This document shows positions 1 through 10,125 of a stretch of 64,000 bases of DNA, piece after piece (position 1 is the first letter of the stretch; every line of letters begins with the position of its first letter). Under the pieces are notes generated by a model. The model did no database searches. It was not told the DNA's origin and saw only the letters and a list, made by a program, of their open reading frames with translations. Source of the stretch: Shinisaurus crocodilurus (taxonomy: Eukaryota; Chordata; Lepidosauria; Squamata; Shinisauridae); assembly GCA_021292165.1 (NCBI GenBank), contig CM037879.1, positions 39,524,339 to 39,588,338 of the forward strand, given 5' to 3'. Position numbers and translations under genes: made by a program.

Positions 1-18
1 AGATAGATAGATAGATAG
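1..18. repeat. (GATA)n microsatellite at window edge
   Basis: Perfect GATA units run from the first base of the window, so the array probably continues to the left. Confidence 0.9.
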
Positions 19-19
19 A

Positions 20-1265
20 CAGTGGGGACAAATGGCAGTGAAATGCAAAAAAGTACAGTGCCACAATTCTTTGTAAAGCTTCAGATAAGCAAAGTCCACC
101 ATTCATAACAACAGTCATAGGTGATAACGCAATCACTCTAGCATTGCTATGTTAATTAACACTTGTAGTGACACAGAAAACCCTCTGCCTGGATTCAAGC
201 CTAAACTAATAGAATCAACCTTCTTGATCAGTTCTAATTCAACAGTTTCATGATTGAAATTCCATTGTTGGAGAATGGCTGTTTTCAGGTCAGCAGTACA
301 GTATGCTGAAATGTTCTGTCACTGGTTTCTCAATGTTGCCAATTCTGATGTCAGATCTGTGTCCATTTATTCTTTTGCCTAGAGATTGACGTGTTTGTTC
401 TAGGTGGTATGCAAAATGGCATTACTGGCAGGTGACAGCACATATCACATTGGGAAATGAACAGTTGCATGATTAACAGGCTGATTAATATATGATTAGT
501 AAACAATATATGTTCGTTTTTGTTTTGTTTTTAAATGTACCTCCATTTGCCTTCACATGTTACTGTGCACAAGAATCTGGAGATCTAGGCCAGCCTTCTG
601 CAACTTGGTGCATCCCCAGCCGGCATGGCCAAGTAGTCCAACATATCTGGGGGTTACCAGGTTGTGGACAGCGTGCTTTCATGCTAGTCATTCATTCATT
701 GTTTTCCTTTGGGGCAGGGTTCTCAAAACAGTATTAGGGATGAGTTGCTATTCCCCGTTATTTCAGGGTCATTTTTCCTTGACTACCTAATAAGATCAGC
801 CACAATATCAAGAGATCATATTGCTAGCATATAACCATAGTATAGGTATAAGTTTGGCCAAGAAGCCAAACTAGGTTAAGATGGCAAAGCCATGGAAGGT
901 CTCAGAAAGCACATGCTTTCAGGACGCTGCAGCACATGAGAATTTTCCCTATACTGTAAGAGCACTGAAGAACAGATAGTTGCTGTTGTTTGCTTTGACA
1001 ACACTGATTGCCTAATGGAAGGTAAGGGAGATGGAAGAAAGAGGATGATTGGAATTACTCACCGGCAGGTGACTGCTATACCATGTGTGAACCCCTGAAA
1101 TGTGTTTGTTTTCTCCTCTGTGCAGCCTTTTTCAGTAGCAGCTGTGGGGACCAATCATTGTTTTGCATTTAATTATTCTTATTATTTATTCTAGGCAAAG
1201 TTGTGAAAATTCTGGTCTAGCATCCATTAGAGAATATTTGCTGTAGGATGTGGGCAGTTCTGTAG
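20..1265. other. No gene seen; one decayed MITE fragment at about 590-672
   Basis: AT-rich sequence with no codon-like structure. At about 590-672 a degenerate relative of the hAT foldback family at 50718-50853 can be seen (CAGCCTTCTGCAACTTGGTG at one end, a CCAGGTTGTGGA-like other end). The rest shows no recognised repeat. Confidence 0.5.
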
Positions 1266-1321
1266 ATAAGAACATAAGAAGAGCCATGCTGGATCAGACC
1301 AAAAACCTTATTCAGCCATTC

Positions 1322-1428
1322 TGAGGGCAGGGACTGTCTTAATATTAATCTTTGTAAGCCACTCTAGGAGCCTTTTCTGGTTGAAGAGCAGGGTAAAAAT
1401 GCTGTGAATAAATAAATATAATAATTCT
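1322..1428 (+). mobile_element. LINE (L2-type) 3' end inserted in family A
   Basis: A short segment ending GCAGGGTAAAAATGCTGTG followed by AATAAATAAATATAATAA is typical of L2/CR1-group LINE 3' termini. The bases flanking it, ATTCTG on the left and TTCTG on the right, look like a short target duplication inside the family A copy. Confidence 0.6.
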
Positions 1429-1480
1429 GTTCCCACAGTGGTCAATCAGATGCCCCAATGGGAAGCCCATAACCAATACA

Positions 1481-1644
1481 GGCCTGTGGCTCACGCTGGC
1501 TCAGCTTCTCTGAGCGTGGAAAGCTAAGCAGGGTCAGGCCTGGTTATTACTTAGATGGGAGACCCTTTCTCTAGTTTCCCGCATTGAGCAGGGGGGTTGG
1601 ACTCTATGGCCGTGTAGGCCCCTTCCAACTCTATGATTCTATGA
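1481..1644 (+). mobile_element. 5S-rRNA-derived SINE with CR1-type tail, copy 1
   Basis: The head contains AAGCTAAGCAGGGTC and TAGATGGGAGACC, near-exact matches to the internal promoter region of vertebrate 5S rRNA (box A and box C). The tail contains GTTGGACTC..ATGGCC..GTAGGCCCCTTCCAACTCTATGATTCTATGA, the 3'-terminal signature of CR1 LINEs. It interrupts the family A repeat. This is a retroposon rather than a 5S gene: the 5S 5' and 3' portions are replaced. Confidence 0.85.
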
Positions 1645-2125
1645 ATCCTCAGGAATGCAATAGCATCCTTTGGCTAATGTTCCCCAGCAACTGGTATAAA
1701 GAAGCATACTGCCTTTGATACTGGAGGCAATATATAGCCATCTTGACCACTAGCCGTTGTTAGCCTTCTCCACCATGAATTTGTCTAATCCCCTTTTAAA
1801 GCCATGCAAATTGGCAGCCATTACTACAGTGGCAGCAAATTCTGTAATTTGACTATGCACTGTGTGAAGAAGCACTTCTTTTATCTGTACCGAATCTCCA
1901 CCATTTATCTTCATTGGATGACCCTGAGTTCTCATATTATGAGAGGTGCATAATTTTAGACACCTCTATAATGTGTCCCTGTTTAAGTATCCTTTTCCTA
2001 ACCATTGTAAAATTTCTTCATAGGGGAGTTGCTCCAGCCCCTTGATCAGTTTAGTTGCACCAAATTGGGAGTAGTTTCTTCCCCCTTTTCAGCTCTACAA
2101 TATTCTTTCTAAAGTGACCAAAACT

Positions 2126-3185
2126 AAGATAGGGGGTGCCTTGGCAATCCAAGGAAATCTACTCTAGCAGAGATCCTCCAGGACTCTGAGAAAACATAAG
2201 AAGGGCAAGAAGGGAGCACTAAAGCAAGAACTGTATCAGGTTTAGACTGGAAAGGGGAGCATTAAGCCTCCTTACCAGACAGAAGCATATGTACACCAGC
2301 TGGAATTCTGGCAAAGTGAAGATAACCGCAGCTGTGCTTTTCATGAATCAATTATTCAAACACAGAATCAGTACATCTTTTGGTTCCATTTTGTTTTTTT
2401 GTTTTGCTAATCATCTTTTGGCTTATTCTTCATCGGCTCCCTTATTTCTGGTACATTCTAATGATGATTTCCCATCTTCAAATCTAAAGAAAAACACAGC
2501 ACAGATGCAGATAGTAGAGTATGCTGGCATTTATGAAGTTGCCTATAAACACACCATATGGTATGTGGAAGAACCAATCATACTGATGGATGGCCAGTGG
2601 CAGTTTTAGAAGTAGTTATTCTTATATTTTTTCAAAAAGACATTGGTGTTTCCCAAAGTCATGACCCACTTGAAACCTTGTTTCTGAAAGAAGAGATCCA
2701 ACAATTTTATTAAATGGAGGCACCTCAACCGAGAGATCCCAAGTTAGCATGATAGCTCTGATCTACAACGGCTCCCCTGTCCACAAGGGCTTGCTTCCTC
2801 CCTTCAATAGATGGGCCACCCTGTGCATGTTAAGGGATGTGTATGTAAAGATGGTCCTTCCATTGCAGCAAATGGGAAAAGCTACCCATGCATCAAAGCA
2901 CATACAGAACTCAAAACCAGAGATGTCAGATGTCACTGACACCCTTGTTGGTTCTAGTGTCTGAAGTTGAGACGGGACCAAGTGGGAATTAAGCATTAAC
3001 ATTAAAAGATTAAAAATGCAATTGCAACTGGGGGCTTGTTTTTTGTTTTGTTTTCTGCATTTGCTCTTTCTTGTTCCACACAGGCACAGCCATGAATGTT
3101 CTCATCTACTGTAAATCAATCAGCAAATTCCAGCTCTAGCATATGGGTTGTCTTCTGCCCTAAGGTATCCAGGCAATCTGATATA
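2126..3185. other. No gene or recognised repeat
   Basis: Moderately AT-rich sequence. Open frames at 2289-2609 (+) and 2763-3002 (-) have low-complexity, random-looking translations with no motif and no splice context. Confidence 0.5.
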
Positions 3186-3265
3186 CTGATTGCCAGCATA
3201 GCTGGCTGGGGAATGCTGGGAGTTGTAGGACTTTTTCTTGTCTAAATATGCATGGGATTGCACCC
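3186..3265. mobile_element. Harbinger-type foldback MITE, half copy
   Basis: The half running GGCTGGGGAATGCTGGGAG .. GTCTAAATATGCATGGGATTGCACCC matches the complete elements at 26725-26853 and 42829-42962, and is followed by TTA, the TSD used by the copy at 42.8 kb. The left half is lost or unrecognisable. Confidence 0.7.
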
Positions 3266-3480
3266 TTAAGGACTGTAAGAAAGTGTGGAAGGGGCAGTAA
3301 GAGAATGCTGAGTTCTGCAGGCTGCCAGGGGGAGCAGTTCACCTGCTGGCTGCTCGCCTCCTTCAAGTTCCGCAGCATATCCGTATTTGCAAACAAGCAC
3401 TGATATCCAAGGCTCTTCCCACTACTGACTACATTAACTGTTTCCTTCTCCCACCCCAAACCAGACAGCTTCACGTAAAT

Positions 3481-3955
3481 CAGGAGTGGGCAACTTGTGG
3501 CTAGGGATGTACCGTCTCGCCTCGCGCGGGCGTAGCAGGCCGAAATCGCCCTCTCTCACACCCGTGCGAGGCTCGCGCAGACTTACCTTTTCTCCAGGGC
3601 AGCTCATCCTCTCCGCGGCGAGCCGCCCGCGCCACCCGCACTGGTCCCGTCCCTGGCATGCCAGAATTGACGCGACAGGACCCTGCACTACATTTTTGGC
3701 AGGGGAACCAGGGCAACAGGGCTTAAACAGCTCCGCGCCGCTCAGAAGAACGAGGCGGGGGGGGCGCCGCTGCGGAGAGGCAAGGCGGCGGTGAGGTGCC
3801 CCCCCCGAAAGGTTCGTGTTAGACCACTACTTGTGGCCCTTCATGTGTTTTGGCCTACAACTCCCAAAACTCCTCACCATCGACTATGCTGAGTAGGGCT
3901 GATGGGAGTTGTAAGCCAAAACATCATCTGGAGGGCCACACGTTGACCACCCCTG
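3481..3955. mobile_element. hAT foldback MITE (CAGGAGTGGGCAACTTGTGG end), split by another hAT
   Basis: Left end CAGGAGTGGGCAACTTGTGGC; right end GGAGGGCCACACGTTGACCACCCCTG, roughly its reverse complement. Without the 328-bp insert and its duplicated 8 bp the element is about 139 bp, the same size class as the other hAT foldbacks here. Flanking 8-mers ACGTAAAT (3473-3480) and CTGTAAAT (3956-3963) agree at 6 of 8 bases, as expected of an old hAT TSD. Confidence 0.75.
3502..3829. mobile_element. CpG-rich hAT-type non-autonomous element nested in a MITE
   Basis: The element begins TAGGGATGTACC and ends ..GTTAGACCACTA; reversed, the end reads TAGTGGTCTAAC, giving imperfect terminal inverted repeats (TIRs). 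A perfect 8-bp TSD, CTTGTGGC, flanks it (3494-3501 and 3830-3837). The interior is strikingly rich in G+C and CpG (for example CGCCTCGCGCGGGCG) against an AT-rich neighbourhood. Open frames on both strands here reflect base composition, not coding. Confidence 0.82.
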
Positions 3956-4063
3956 CTGTAAATGGTGAGTGGCAGGAATTTGGGCACATTATTTACTACT
4001 GAGCAGATGACAATGTCTTAGAAGGACCTCTGTGTAAAGCAGACTGCATTCTCCTCTGTGTAA

Positions 4064-4345
4064 AGTAGACTACAATGGACAGTATCCAATGCTGCTGTTG
4101 TGCTAGCAAAAATGAATGCTAGTACAACTGGAAACTAGCCTTAATTAGTGCTTCTGGAATGGAACTTGTCTCATTCCAGAAGCACTAATTTGAGCTATTT
4201 TCTGGGGTTGCACTAGCAAGCATGAGCTCCCTGTAGCGCAAATAATTGCTAGCTCTGCATTGCATGCTGGCATTTGTTTCCACTAGCACAATGTGTTGAG
4301 TGGTGGCACACTGCCACCTTAGGATACTGCTCATTGTAGTCTACT
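4064..4345. repeat. Foldback element with ~30-bp terminal inverted repeats and inner hairpin
   Basis: The ends AGTAGACTACAATGGACAG and (reverse complement) AGTAGACTACAATGAGCAG pair. An inner palindrome at about 4143-4193 (ATTAGTGCTTCTGGAATG and its complement) forms a second stem. No clear TSD was found, so the class is open. Confidence 0.6.
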
Positions 4346-5470
4346 TCTGCCTAAATTCTGCTATGACAAGTGCACCGGGGATGCCATTGCAACCCCAAAG
4401 GTCTGGCTGACGGGTATTTGGATTTTGGGAAAGAAATCCTGTTAGTGGGAAAGATCTTTTCATGACATCTGATAAGAAGGCAGAAACAGCAGAGAAATAA
4501 AGGATAACTTTTCACAATGGATGGAGAGAAATAAATAGTGGGCAACTCATAGATTCTTAGTGCTAAAGGAGTTGATTGAAAGGAACAAGAATTGTATGAA
4601 AGAAGTGAACAAAGGACTGCCCTTTACGTAATGTCTTGGGACAGTTTGACCTTCTGCAAAAACCCAAGGGGCATTCCCAAGAATATTAGCAACTTTTAAA
4701 CAAACTAAAGGAAATGTTTAATTCACAGGTAATAATTGACCTATGAAACTAGATACCGAGGAAAGCTGCGTAGATCAATAGCATACAAAGACTGAACAAA
4801 TGCATGAAGGATGAGCTTACCAAGAGCAAATTTGCCAAGGCAAATGAATGCTGGGCTGAATTAAATATGATGGTCAGAATGAAGTTGAATGGCAAAAGCC
4901 AAGTTGATGAAGAGAATGGCCTCTGACTTGCCCCTCTAGCCATTTCTCAAAAGCTTATTTTTCCAAAGGAACTAAGCTGTGGCAGCTATAGTTCGAGCTG
5001 CCAGCTCTAATAGTCAAGACATTCATTATGGATTTAAGTTCTAGATTTGTGCTATAGGTGGCTAGCACATCCCAAAAGATGTCTCAACCTCGGTCATAAG
5101 AGCGCCATTCAAAAGGGCAGTGCTGAAATGGATTGATTGCACTGCACGTTGATTAGTTCCAAAGCTCACTTCTGGGATCTGTTTCAGTTCGCAGTCACCA
5201 CTCCTGAGTCACCCCACTCATCCTGCCTCTTTCTGTGGCCACAAACCACATGTTATACAGCTTAATGTTTAACAGGAGTATATTTTCAAAACCAGTATCT
5301 TTTCGGTGGTGTTGGGAGTGGAGAGGCATGGAAGATCAAACAGCCATACAGCATGTCAGAGAATTTGGGCTTCTTTTTGTTGTTGTTGTTCCTTTACTCT
5401 CGAATCAACGTAGACCTACTGATTTCGGGGGGAGGAGGGCTCTTCCTGCAGTGAGAAAGGAATCAGTTGG
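4346..5470. other. No gene or recognised repeat
   Basis: AT-rich sequence without identifiable repeats apart from a short (TTG)n run near 5375-5392. The 118-aa open frame at 5235-5591 enters a hAT relic and is not a gene. Confidence 0.5.
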
Positions 5471-5486
5471 AAAAACTGGGGCAAGG

Positions 5487-5672
5487 GTGTTGAACCTTTT
5501 TCAGCCTGAGGGCCAAATTCAATTTTGGAGAAGCTCTCGGGGACCTCATTCCAGTGATGGGCAGGGTGAAAGGAGGCAGGGCCAAAGGTAAAAAGGGCAG
5601 GGACAAAATACCCCAAACACCAGCATATTTTAGCTCAGAGCTCTTACTGCCGGTAACTAAGCCTTTCAGCAT
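5487..5672. mobile_element. hAT relic, family S, truncated
   Basis: Blocks GTTGAACCTTTTTCAGCC, CCAAATTCAATTTTGGAGAA, CATTCCAGTGATGGGC and CATATTTTAGCT..GCTCTTACTGCCGGTAAC match the copies at 23.99-24.27 kb and, reversed, 61077-61452, where TIRs and a decayed 8-bp TSD are visible. Confidence 0.65.
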
Positions 5673-5787
5673 CCTGTTCTTCACAGTGGCCAACCAGGTG
5701 CCTCTGGGAACCCCACAAGCAGGTCATGAATTCAACACGCCTCTCCTATTCTTGATCCACAGCAGCTGGTAGTCAGAGGCATAGTGC

Positions 5788-6396
5788 CACGGGCAGTGCT
5801 AGTCACCAAATGGATCCAGGGTTCAGGCCCACAGGACAAAAGAAATGCACAAATTTGCATACACTAATTTACATATGCTCTAAAGTCTCTCTGTGTGTGT
5901 TTGTCAAGGAACCTGTTTCCTAAGGACACCCCTATTTGTAAAAAGGAATGCATGGACAGGGGAGAGAGAGGGGGGGCATTTGATTTCAGAAAAAAACTCA
6001 GGCAGAAAGATTCCAGTGGGGGGACAGCAGGAGGTGAAGCACATGTGGGCAAAAAGCCAGCTGATCCAGTGGGATCAGATTTCATAGATTTCATAGATCA
6101 TAGAGTTGGAAGGAGCCTACAAGGCTATCGAGTCCAACCCCCTGCTCAATGCAGGAAACTAGAGGAGGGGTCTCCCATCCAAGTAACAACCAGGCTTGAC
6201 CCTGCTTAGCTTTCCACACTCAGACAAGCTGAGCCAGTGTAAGCCAATAGAAATAATCAGGGCCCCTGTACCTTTATTTCAGCAAGTGCCCATGGACAGC
6301 AGGGTGGTGGGGCGGATGGCCTCCGAGAGATTCGGTGCTCCAAATGAAAGATTCGGGGCTCCAGCCCTAGTGGGCCACCCCCTGACACCGCCTCTG
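5788..6396. mobile_element. hAT-type MITE family H1, copy 1 (carries a 5S-SINE)
   Basis: Terminal inverted repeats CACGGGCAGTGCTAG at the left and CACCGCCTCTG (reverse CAGAGGCGGTG) at the right. A perfect 8-bp TSD CATAGTGC lies at 5780-5787 and 6397-6404. The interior matches 10126-10607 and 41471-41902 over almost the whole length, including a CATATGCTCTAAAGTCT block and an AGATTCGGGGCTCC block. A 5S-SINE at 6081-6246 is absent from the other two copies. Confidence 0.88.
6081..6246 (-). mobile_element. 5S-rRNA-derived SINE, copy 2, inside hAT MITE
   Basis: Reverse-strand copy: starts TTCATAGATTTCATAGATC (the CR1-type tail reversed) and ends with CCTGCTTAGCTTTCCAC, the reversed 5S box A region. 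The sister MITE copies at 10.4 and 41.7 kb give the uninterrupted sequence (GGATCAGATGC..AGA..ATCATCAGG). Confidence 0.85.
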
Positions 6397-6425
6397 CATA
6401 GTGCCTCTGAACAAATGAACCTAGT

Positions 6426-7735
6426 GAACTTCAGGAATATGTTTTGCATGTTTTTATGAAATATCATCTTTGACGCATCCTTTTGCCTCTCTTGTCACAC
6501 CCCCATGCAGTTGTGAAATTCTGCTTCTCTGAGCTGGAGCGCACAGTGTGCTCCCCGTGGAGATGCTGCCGACAGCAACCCTGTGGCCACTCTTGCACCC
6601 TTCTTCTGCTGTAACTTGTAGAGTGGAGGTCAGGCTAGCTAAACAACACACACAGCATTGATCATTCCAGCCACGCAGAAAGCGAAACAGGACTTGCCCA
6701 TAATAGCAGAAGACTAGCAACTTTGTCGTCATGCGTGGCATTACCTATGTGGAGGATATGAGTGCTTAAAATCATGCTTCTGGCAGAGGCTGGCAAAGAG
6801 ATCTAATCCTACAGGTGATATGTAAAGGGAATAGGGGAATAGAAAGTGTCAAAAGAAGAAATATATCAGTCAGGCCTGAACAAAGACACAGTAGATGCTT
6901 GCTCCATGTGCTAAACTGGTTGTGGCTGCATGACAGGAACAGTACCAGAAATTCCACTCAGAGGCTCGAGAAAGGATTAATTTTTAATTCCCCAAAGCCA
7001 AATCAGGATACAGCACAGCTCATGCTGTTTCAGTTCCCAGCTCCTTACGAATTTCCTCTGCTCCTTTTTGCAGTCCAGGTCTGTCTGTGTTTACACTCCT
7101 TTGGTTCCTGAATCCTGCTGCTCCTCTCAGCTCCAATCTCAGAATACTTTATGTTCTCTGCATGCAAATAAAACCTCACTCGGCCATAATTTTTGGCCTG
7201 GCGGCCAAGAAGCCCTCCCCACCAGTTCATATTTTGATTCAGTGGTCCTAAAGTTGCAGTGACTTTTCCTCAGTTTGCTTATCTATTCCAATCTTTCAAA
7301 CAAAGAGACAAAACAAACATTAAAATGATGCTGATGAAGGCAATGACATATGCTCCAACTGCTTACCACGGAGAGTCCCTATATTGCAGTCCATGTCCCC
7401 GGCAAATCACTGTCCCTCTTTTATCACTATTTCTGCCTTTAGGACAGGGATCTTGAGCCTCCGGTCTGGACCAGATCTGCCCCACCTGGTGTCCCAATCC
7501 ATGCAGAAAATGTGTGTGGGAAAGAAAGATGGCTGTGAATTTTGCATGCCTTATGCATAACTAACTTGAGCTATTTCCCCTTCCAAGGGTGATTAGATTG
7601 ACTCCCTCACTGCTTGCCTTTCCAGGACCAATGAAGACATTCTAACTTGGTCTCGTTTTCCATGACTGCTTATGAGTTATTGCTCTTGTTCCTAATTGTG
7701 TAGCTCTGCTTTTAAGCCTTTTTACTTATCGTAAG
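6426..7735. other. No gene or recognised repeat
   Basis: No supported feature. A segment near 7443-7490 (ACAGGGATCTTGAGCCTCCGG) looks like the start of a hAT relic, but no partner end was found. Confidence 0.45.
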
Positions 7736-7739
7736 TTCT

Positions 7740-7822
7740 GCAGGTTGTCATTTTTAAAAATTGTTGTATCTTACACTGCCTTATGAGTCTGTGACTAAAA
7801 GGTGGCTTAGAAATACTTTACT
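7740..7822 (+). mobile_element. LINE 3' end (L2/CR1 group)
   Basis: The segment contains TTGTTGTATCTTACACTGCC and GGTGGCTTAGAAATAC, the usual end pattern (small stem, then an A-rich repeat unit) of L2-group LINEs. Confidence 0.5.
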
Positions 7823-7827
7823 GGGGT

Positions 7828-8160
7828 CACTGGGGTCATTCTTCTGGTGCTTCCACATGGACCTGTGGCCCGACTGGAGTCCACCAGGAGAAGAGTGTTC
7901 GGTGTGATGGCTCCACTGCTATGGAACTCCCTGCCCCTGGAGGTCAGGCAGGTTCCGACACTGTGTTGTTTTTGGCGCCTGCTGAAGACGTCTTTGTTCC
8001 AGGAAACCTTCCTTGCTTACCAGCCACGGTTTTAATGTTATCCTGTTTTTAATGCATTGTTTTTATTCTTTTCATCAGTTTTCCCTTTCTATTGTTCACT
8101 GCTCCGGAATCTGTCTGGATATGGAGAGGTATGCAAATGCTGTAAATAAAATAAATAAAT
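7828..8160 (+). pseudogene. LINE RT C-terminal fragment and 3' end (L2/Vingi-like)
   Basis: An open stretch at 7847-8035 encodes APLLWNSLPLEVRQ and FWRLLKTSLFQETF, the conserved extreme C-terminus of L2-group LINE ORF2 (LWNSLP...LKT.LF). It is followed by a 3' UTR ending in AAATAAAATAAATAAATG. It is a 5'-truncated dead copy. Confidence 0.75.
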
Positions 8161-8214
8161 GCCAGAGAAGGGACAGGTTGCTCTTGCCGGAGGTCTGAAC
8201 TGATCGCACGCAGA

Positions 8215-8405
8215 GCAGAGAGCTTTTGAAATTAGGCTGAGGGCTTTTAAAATGGGGCCAAAGGCCATGTGCAGTCCTGGGGCTGCAGGTGGCCCACTCC
8301 TGTGCTAGCTGATCATATTTTAAGCTGGGGGTGCCAGGGATTGAAGCTGGGACCTTTTGCGTGCAATGCACATGTTCTACTACTGAGCTACGGCCTGCTT
8401 CATAA
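8215..8405 (-). mobile_element. tRNA-derived SINE remnant with adjoining hAT end
   Basis: Reversed, 8310-8400 reads GTAGCTCAGTAGTAGAACATG .. TTGCACGCAAAAGGTCCC .. TTCAATCCCTGGCA, a tRNA-like A-box/B-box head. The adjoining 8215-8303 ends GGCCCACTCCTG, a hAT-like terminus. Both are decayed. Confidence 0.6.
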
Positions 8406-9315
8406 ATTGCTTCTACAAAAGCCAACTCATGTAGGTGATGAAAAAAGAAGAGCCCTGTTATGACTGAATCCATCCTAAGGCTTCCTAGATAAAGTCTTCA
8501 CATTCTGTTCCCTCCCTTTTACCTATACATGATGGTTTGCACTGCAGACAAAATATTAATGACATTTCAAATGTTGCACTGTCATTACATCTCGGATCTA
8601 TTCAGGCTCTGGGTGATAAGGTTTCATATTGCTGTCAAGTAGACAACCCTGGACTGGAAACAGGAGAAGCGGTGGGGAGGGTGCAGAGAGAGGTGGAAAA
8701 GAAAATGGCAAATTTGCTATGTTTAACACATTGGAGGCCATCTGTATTTTATTCAAATGGGGTTATGTATTTTGTGAGAATAAAAAACAGCTTCATGAGT
8801 CAGTGTATGCATGGCAGTCGCTTGAATATCCATAATGGGAAACACGTTTGAGCTTGGAAGTTGCGAAGGGAAATCAAATGTTTGAAGTGTCAGAGCTGGA
8901 GAAATATAAAATATGCCTGACACCGTAGCTATTGAAGCCAAAAGGAATAAATCATCATCTCAGGAAAGAAAACCCCACCAAGCTCTTGGCTGTAACACTC
9001 ATTTTCCTACACTCAAATAAAATTACATACAACCTGATAATTTAACCAGACTTGTCAATGGGGGATGATTGATTCCACAGACATCATCTCTCCGTGCTTC
9101 GGCTTAGAGGCAGAAGCATCCATTACATTATCTGAGAAATGAATTTAAATGCCTAAGGTCTCCTTTTCCAATCAATAGACAAAAAAAGGGTCTTAAAACA
9201 CTAGGCTGGTTACTGAAAATGAAACATGGTGATGTGATGTGATGTGATGGCTGGTTGTTAAAGGTGAAAGAGGCTAGTTATTAAAAGTAATGAATTTTGG
9301 TTTTACTTCCAAACG
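8406..9315. other. No gene or recognised repeat; short (TGATG)n
   Basis: Only a short TGATG microsatellite at about 9231-9250 stands out. Confidence 0.5.
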
Positions 9316-9317
9316 AG

Positions 9318-9485
9318 CAGGGCAGGGGGCGAGAACCCTGTGGTAGAACATGGGCTTCGCATGCAGAGAGTCCTAGGTTTGATTCCTGGCCTTTTCCACT
9401 TACCAGGAACTTAGGATGGGGGGGAAGGATCCCTGCCTGAAAACATGGAGAGCCCCTGCCATGGACAGTAATGGGCTCACATAGG
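9318..9485 (+). mobile_element. tRNA-derived SINE
   Basis: CTGTGGTAGAACATGGGCTTCGCATGC and GGTTTGATTCCTGGC mark a tRNA-like head. The body has CCCTGCCTGAAAACATGGAG, shared with the SINE at 19140-19290 (CTCTGCCTGAGACCATGGAG). It is truncated on the right by a hAT-like terminus at 9486. Confidence 0.7.
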
Positions 9486-10090
9486 TCAGGGGTCCCCAAA
9501 ATTTTTAGCCATGTGAGCACATTTAAAATGTTGAAAAGAGTGTCCTGGGCGCCACTACAACATGGCTGCTGTGGATGTGTCCAAACACACATGCGCAAGT
9601 GTTTTCTCTCTCTCTAGCTAGCTGCTCTCTCGCACGTTGCTCTCGCCCTCCCAGCTTTTACCCGTAGCTCCTCCAGTTGTCAAGGCTGCAGGAGATCCCC
9701 TGATGGTTGCTGCGACATCTCATGAGTCACGACTGGTGTGTGAAACCTTGCAAGATCTCTCAGTTAGCGCCAACTCTCACAAAATCTCGTGACTGGCACA
9801 AAATCTTGCAAGATCTCACGATGCAAAAGCTTGCAAGATCGTGTGATGGCTGCTTCCTTGTTCAAAAATTATGGGGAGCCAGAGTCGAGGGGAGTGGGAG
9901 GCTTCACAGCTACCATGGCATGTCTCTGGGGGATGCCATGTTGGGGATTGCTGGTCAGGTGGACTAATGGTCAGGCACAGGCACCTAAACAGGTTCAGTG
10001 TTCAGTCTATAACTCTGCTGATTGGGAAACTCACTCCCACACTGCAAACTCATCAAAATCTCACTGAGCACATTTCAGAAGCACTGTAAG
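9486..10090. mobile_element. hAT-like relic
   Basis: It begins CAGGGGTCCCCAAAATTTTT followed by GCCATGTGAGCACATTTAAAATG. Reversed, the relic at 19291-19512 has the related CAGGGGTAGTCAATCTTTGAG..GTGGGCACATTTGGAAATTTG and the same ATGGCTGC..TGTGGA block. The right boundary is uncertain. Confidence 0.45.
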
Positions 10091-10125
10091 CCCTCCCTGT
10101 TTGTCCCTGGTCTTTGGGTTGAGGC

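Larger units (their letters stand above)
1268..2125 (+). repeat. Family A interspersed repeat, split by two insertions
   Basis: The repeat begins AAGAACATAAGAAGAGCC and continues through blocks that recur at 5.68, 40.98, 44.31, 48.3 and 51.7 kb: CACAGTGG..CCA, GGGAAGCCCA, CCCCAGCAACTGGTAT, GAATTTGTCTAATCCCC and TTTTAAAGCC. It is interrupted by a LINE 3' end (about 1322-1428) and a 5S-SINE (1481-1644). This is the longest copy here and reaches about 2125. The family resembles a repeat widespread in squamate genomes; its class was not determined. Confidence 0.7.
5676..6425 (+). repeat. Family A fragment hosting hAT MITE copy 1
   Basis: Left part: AGCATCCTGTTCTTCACAG..GGCCAACCAGGTGCC..CCCCACAAGCAGG, then CAGCTGGTAGTCAGAGGCATAGTGC. 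Right part after the hAT MITE: CATAGTGCCTCTGAAC. Removing the MITE and one TSD restores the family A order. Confidence 0.65.

Noticed and set aside
1518..1563. 5S rRNA gene
   Set aside because: Only the internal promoter region resembles 5S; both ends are replaced and a CR1-type tail follows, so it is a SINE.
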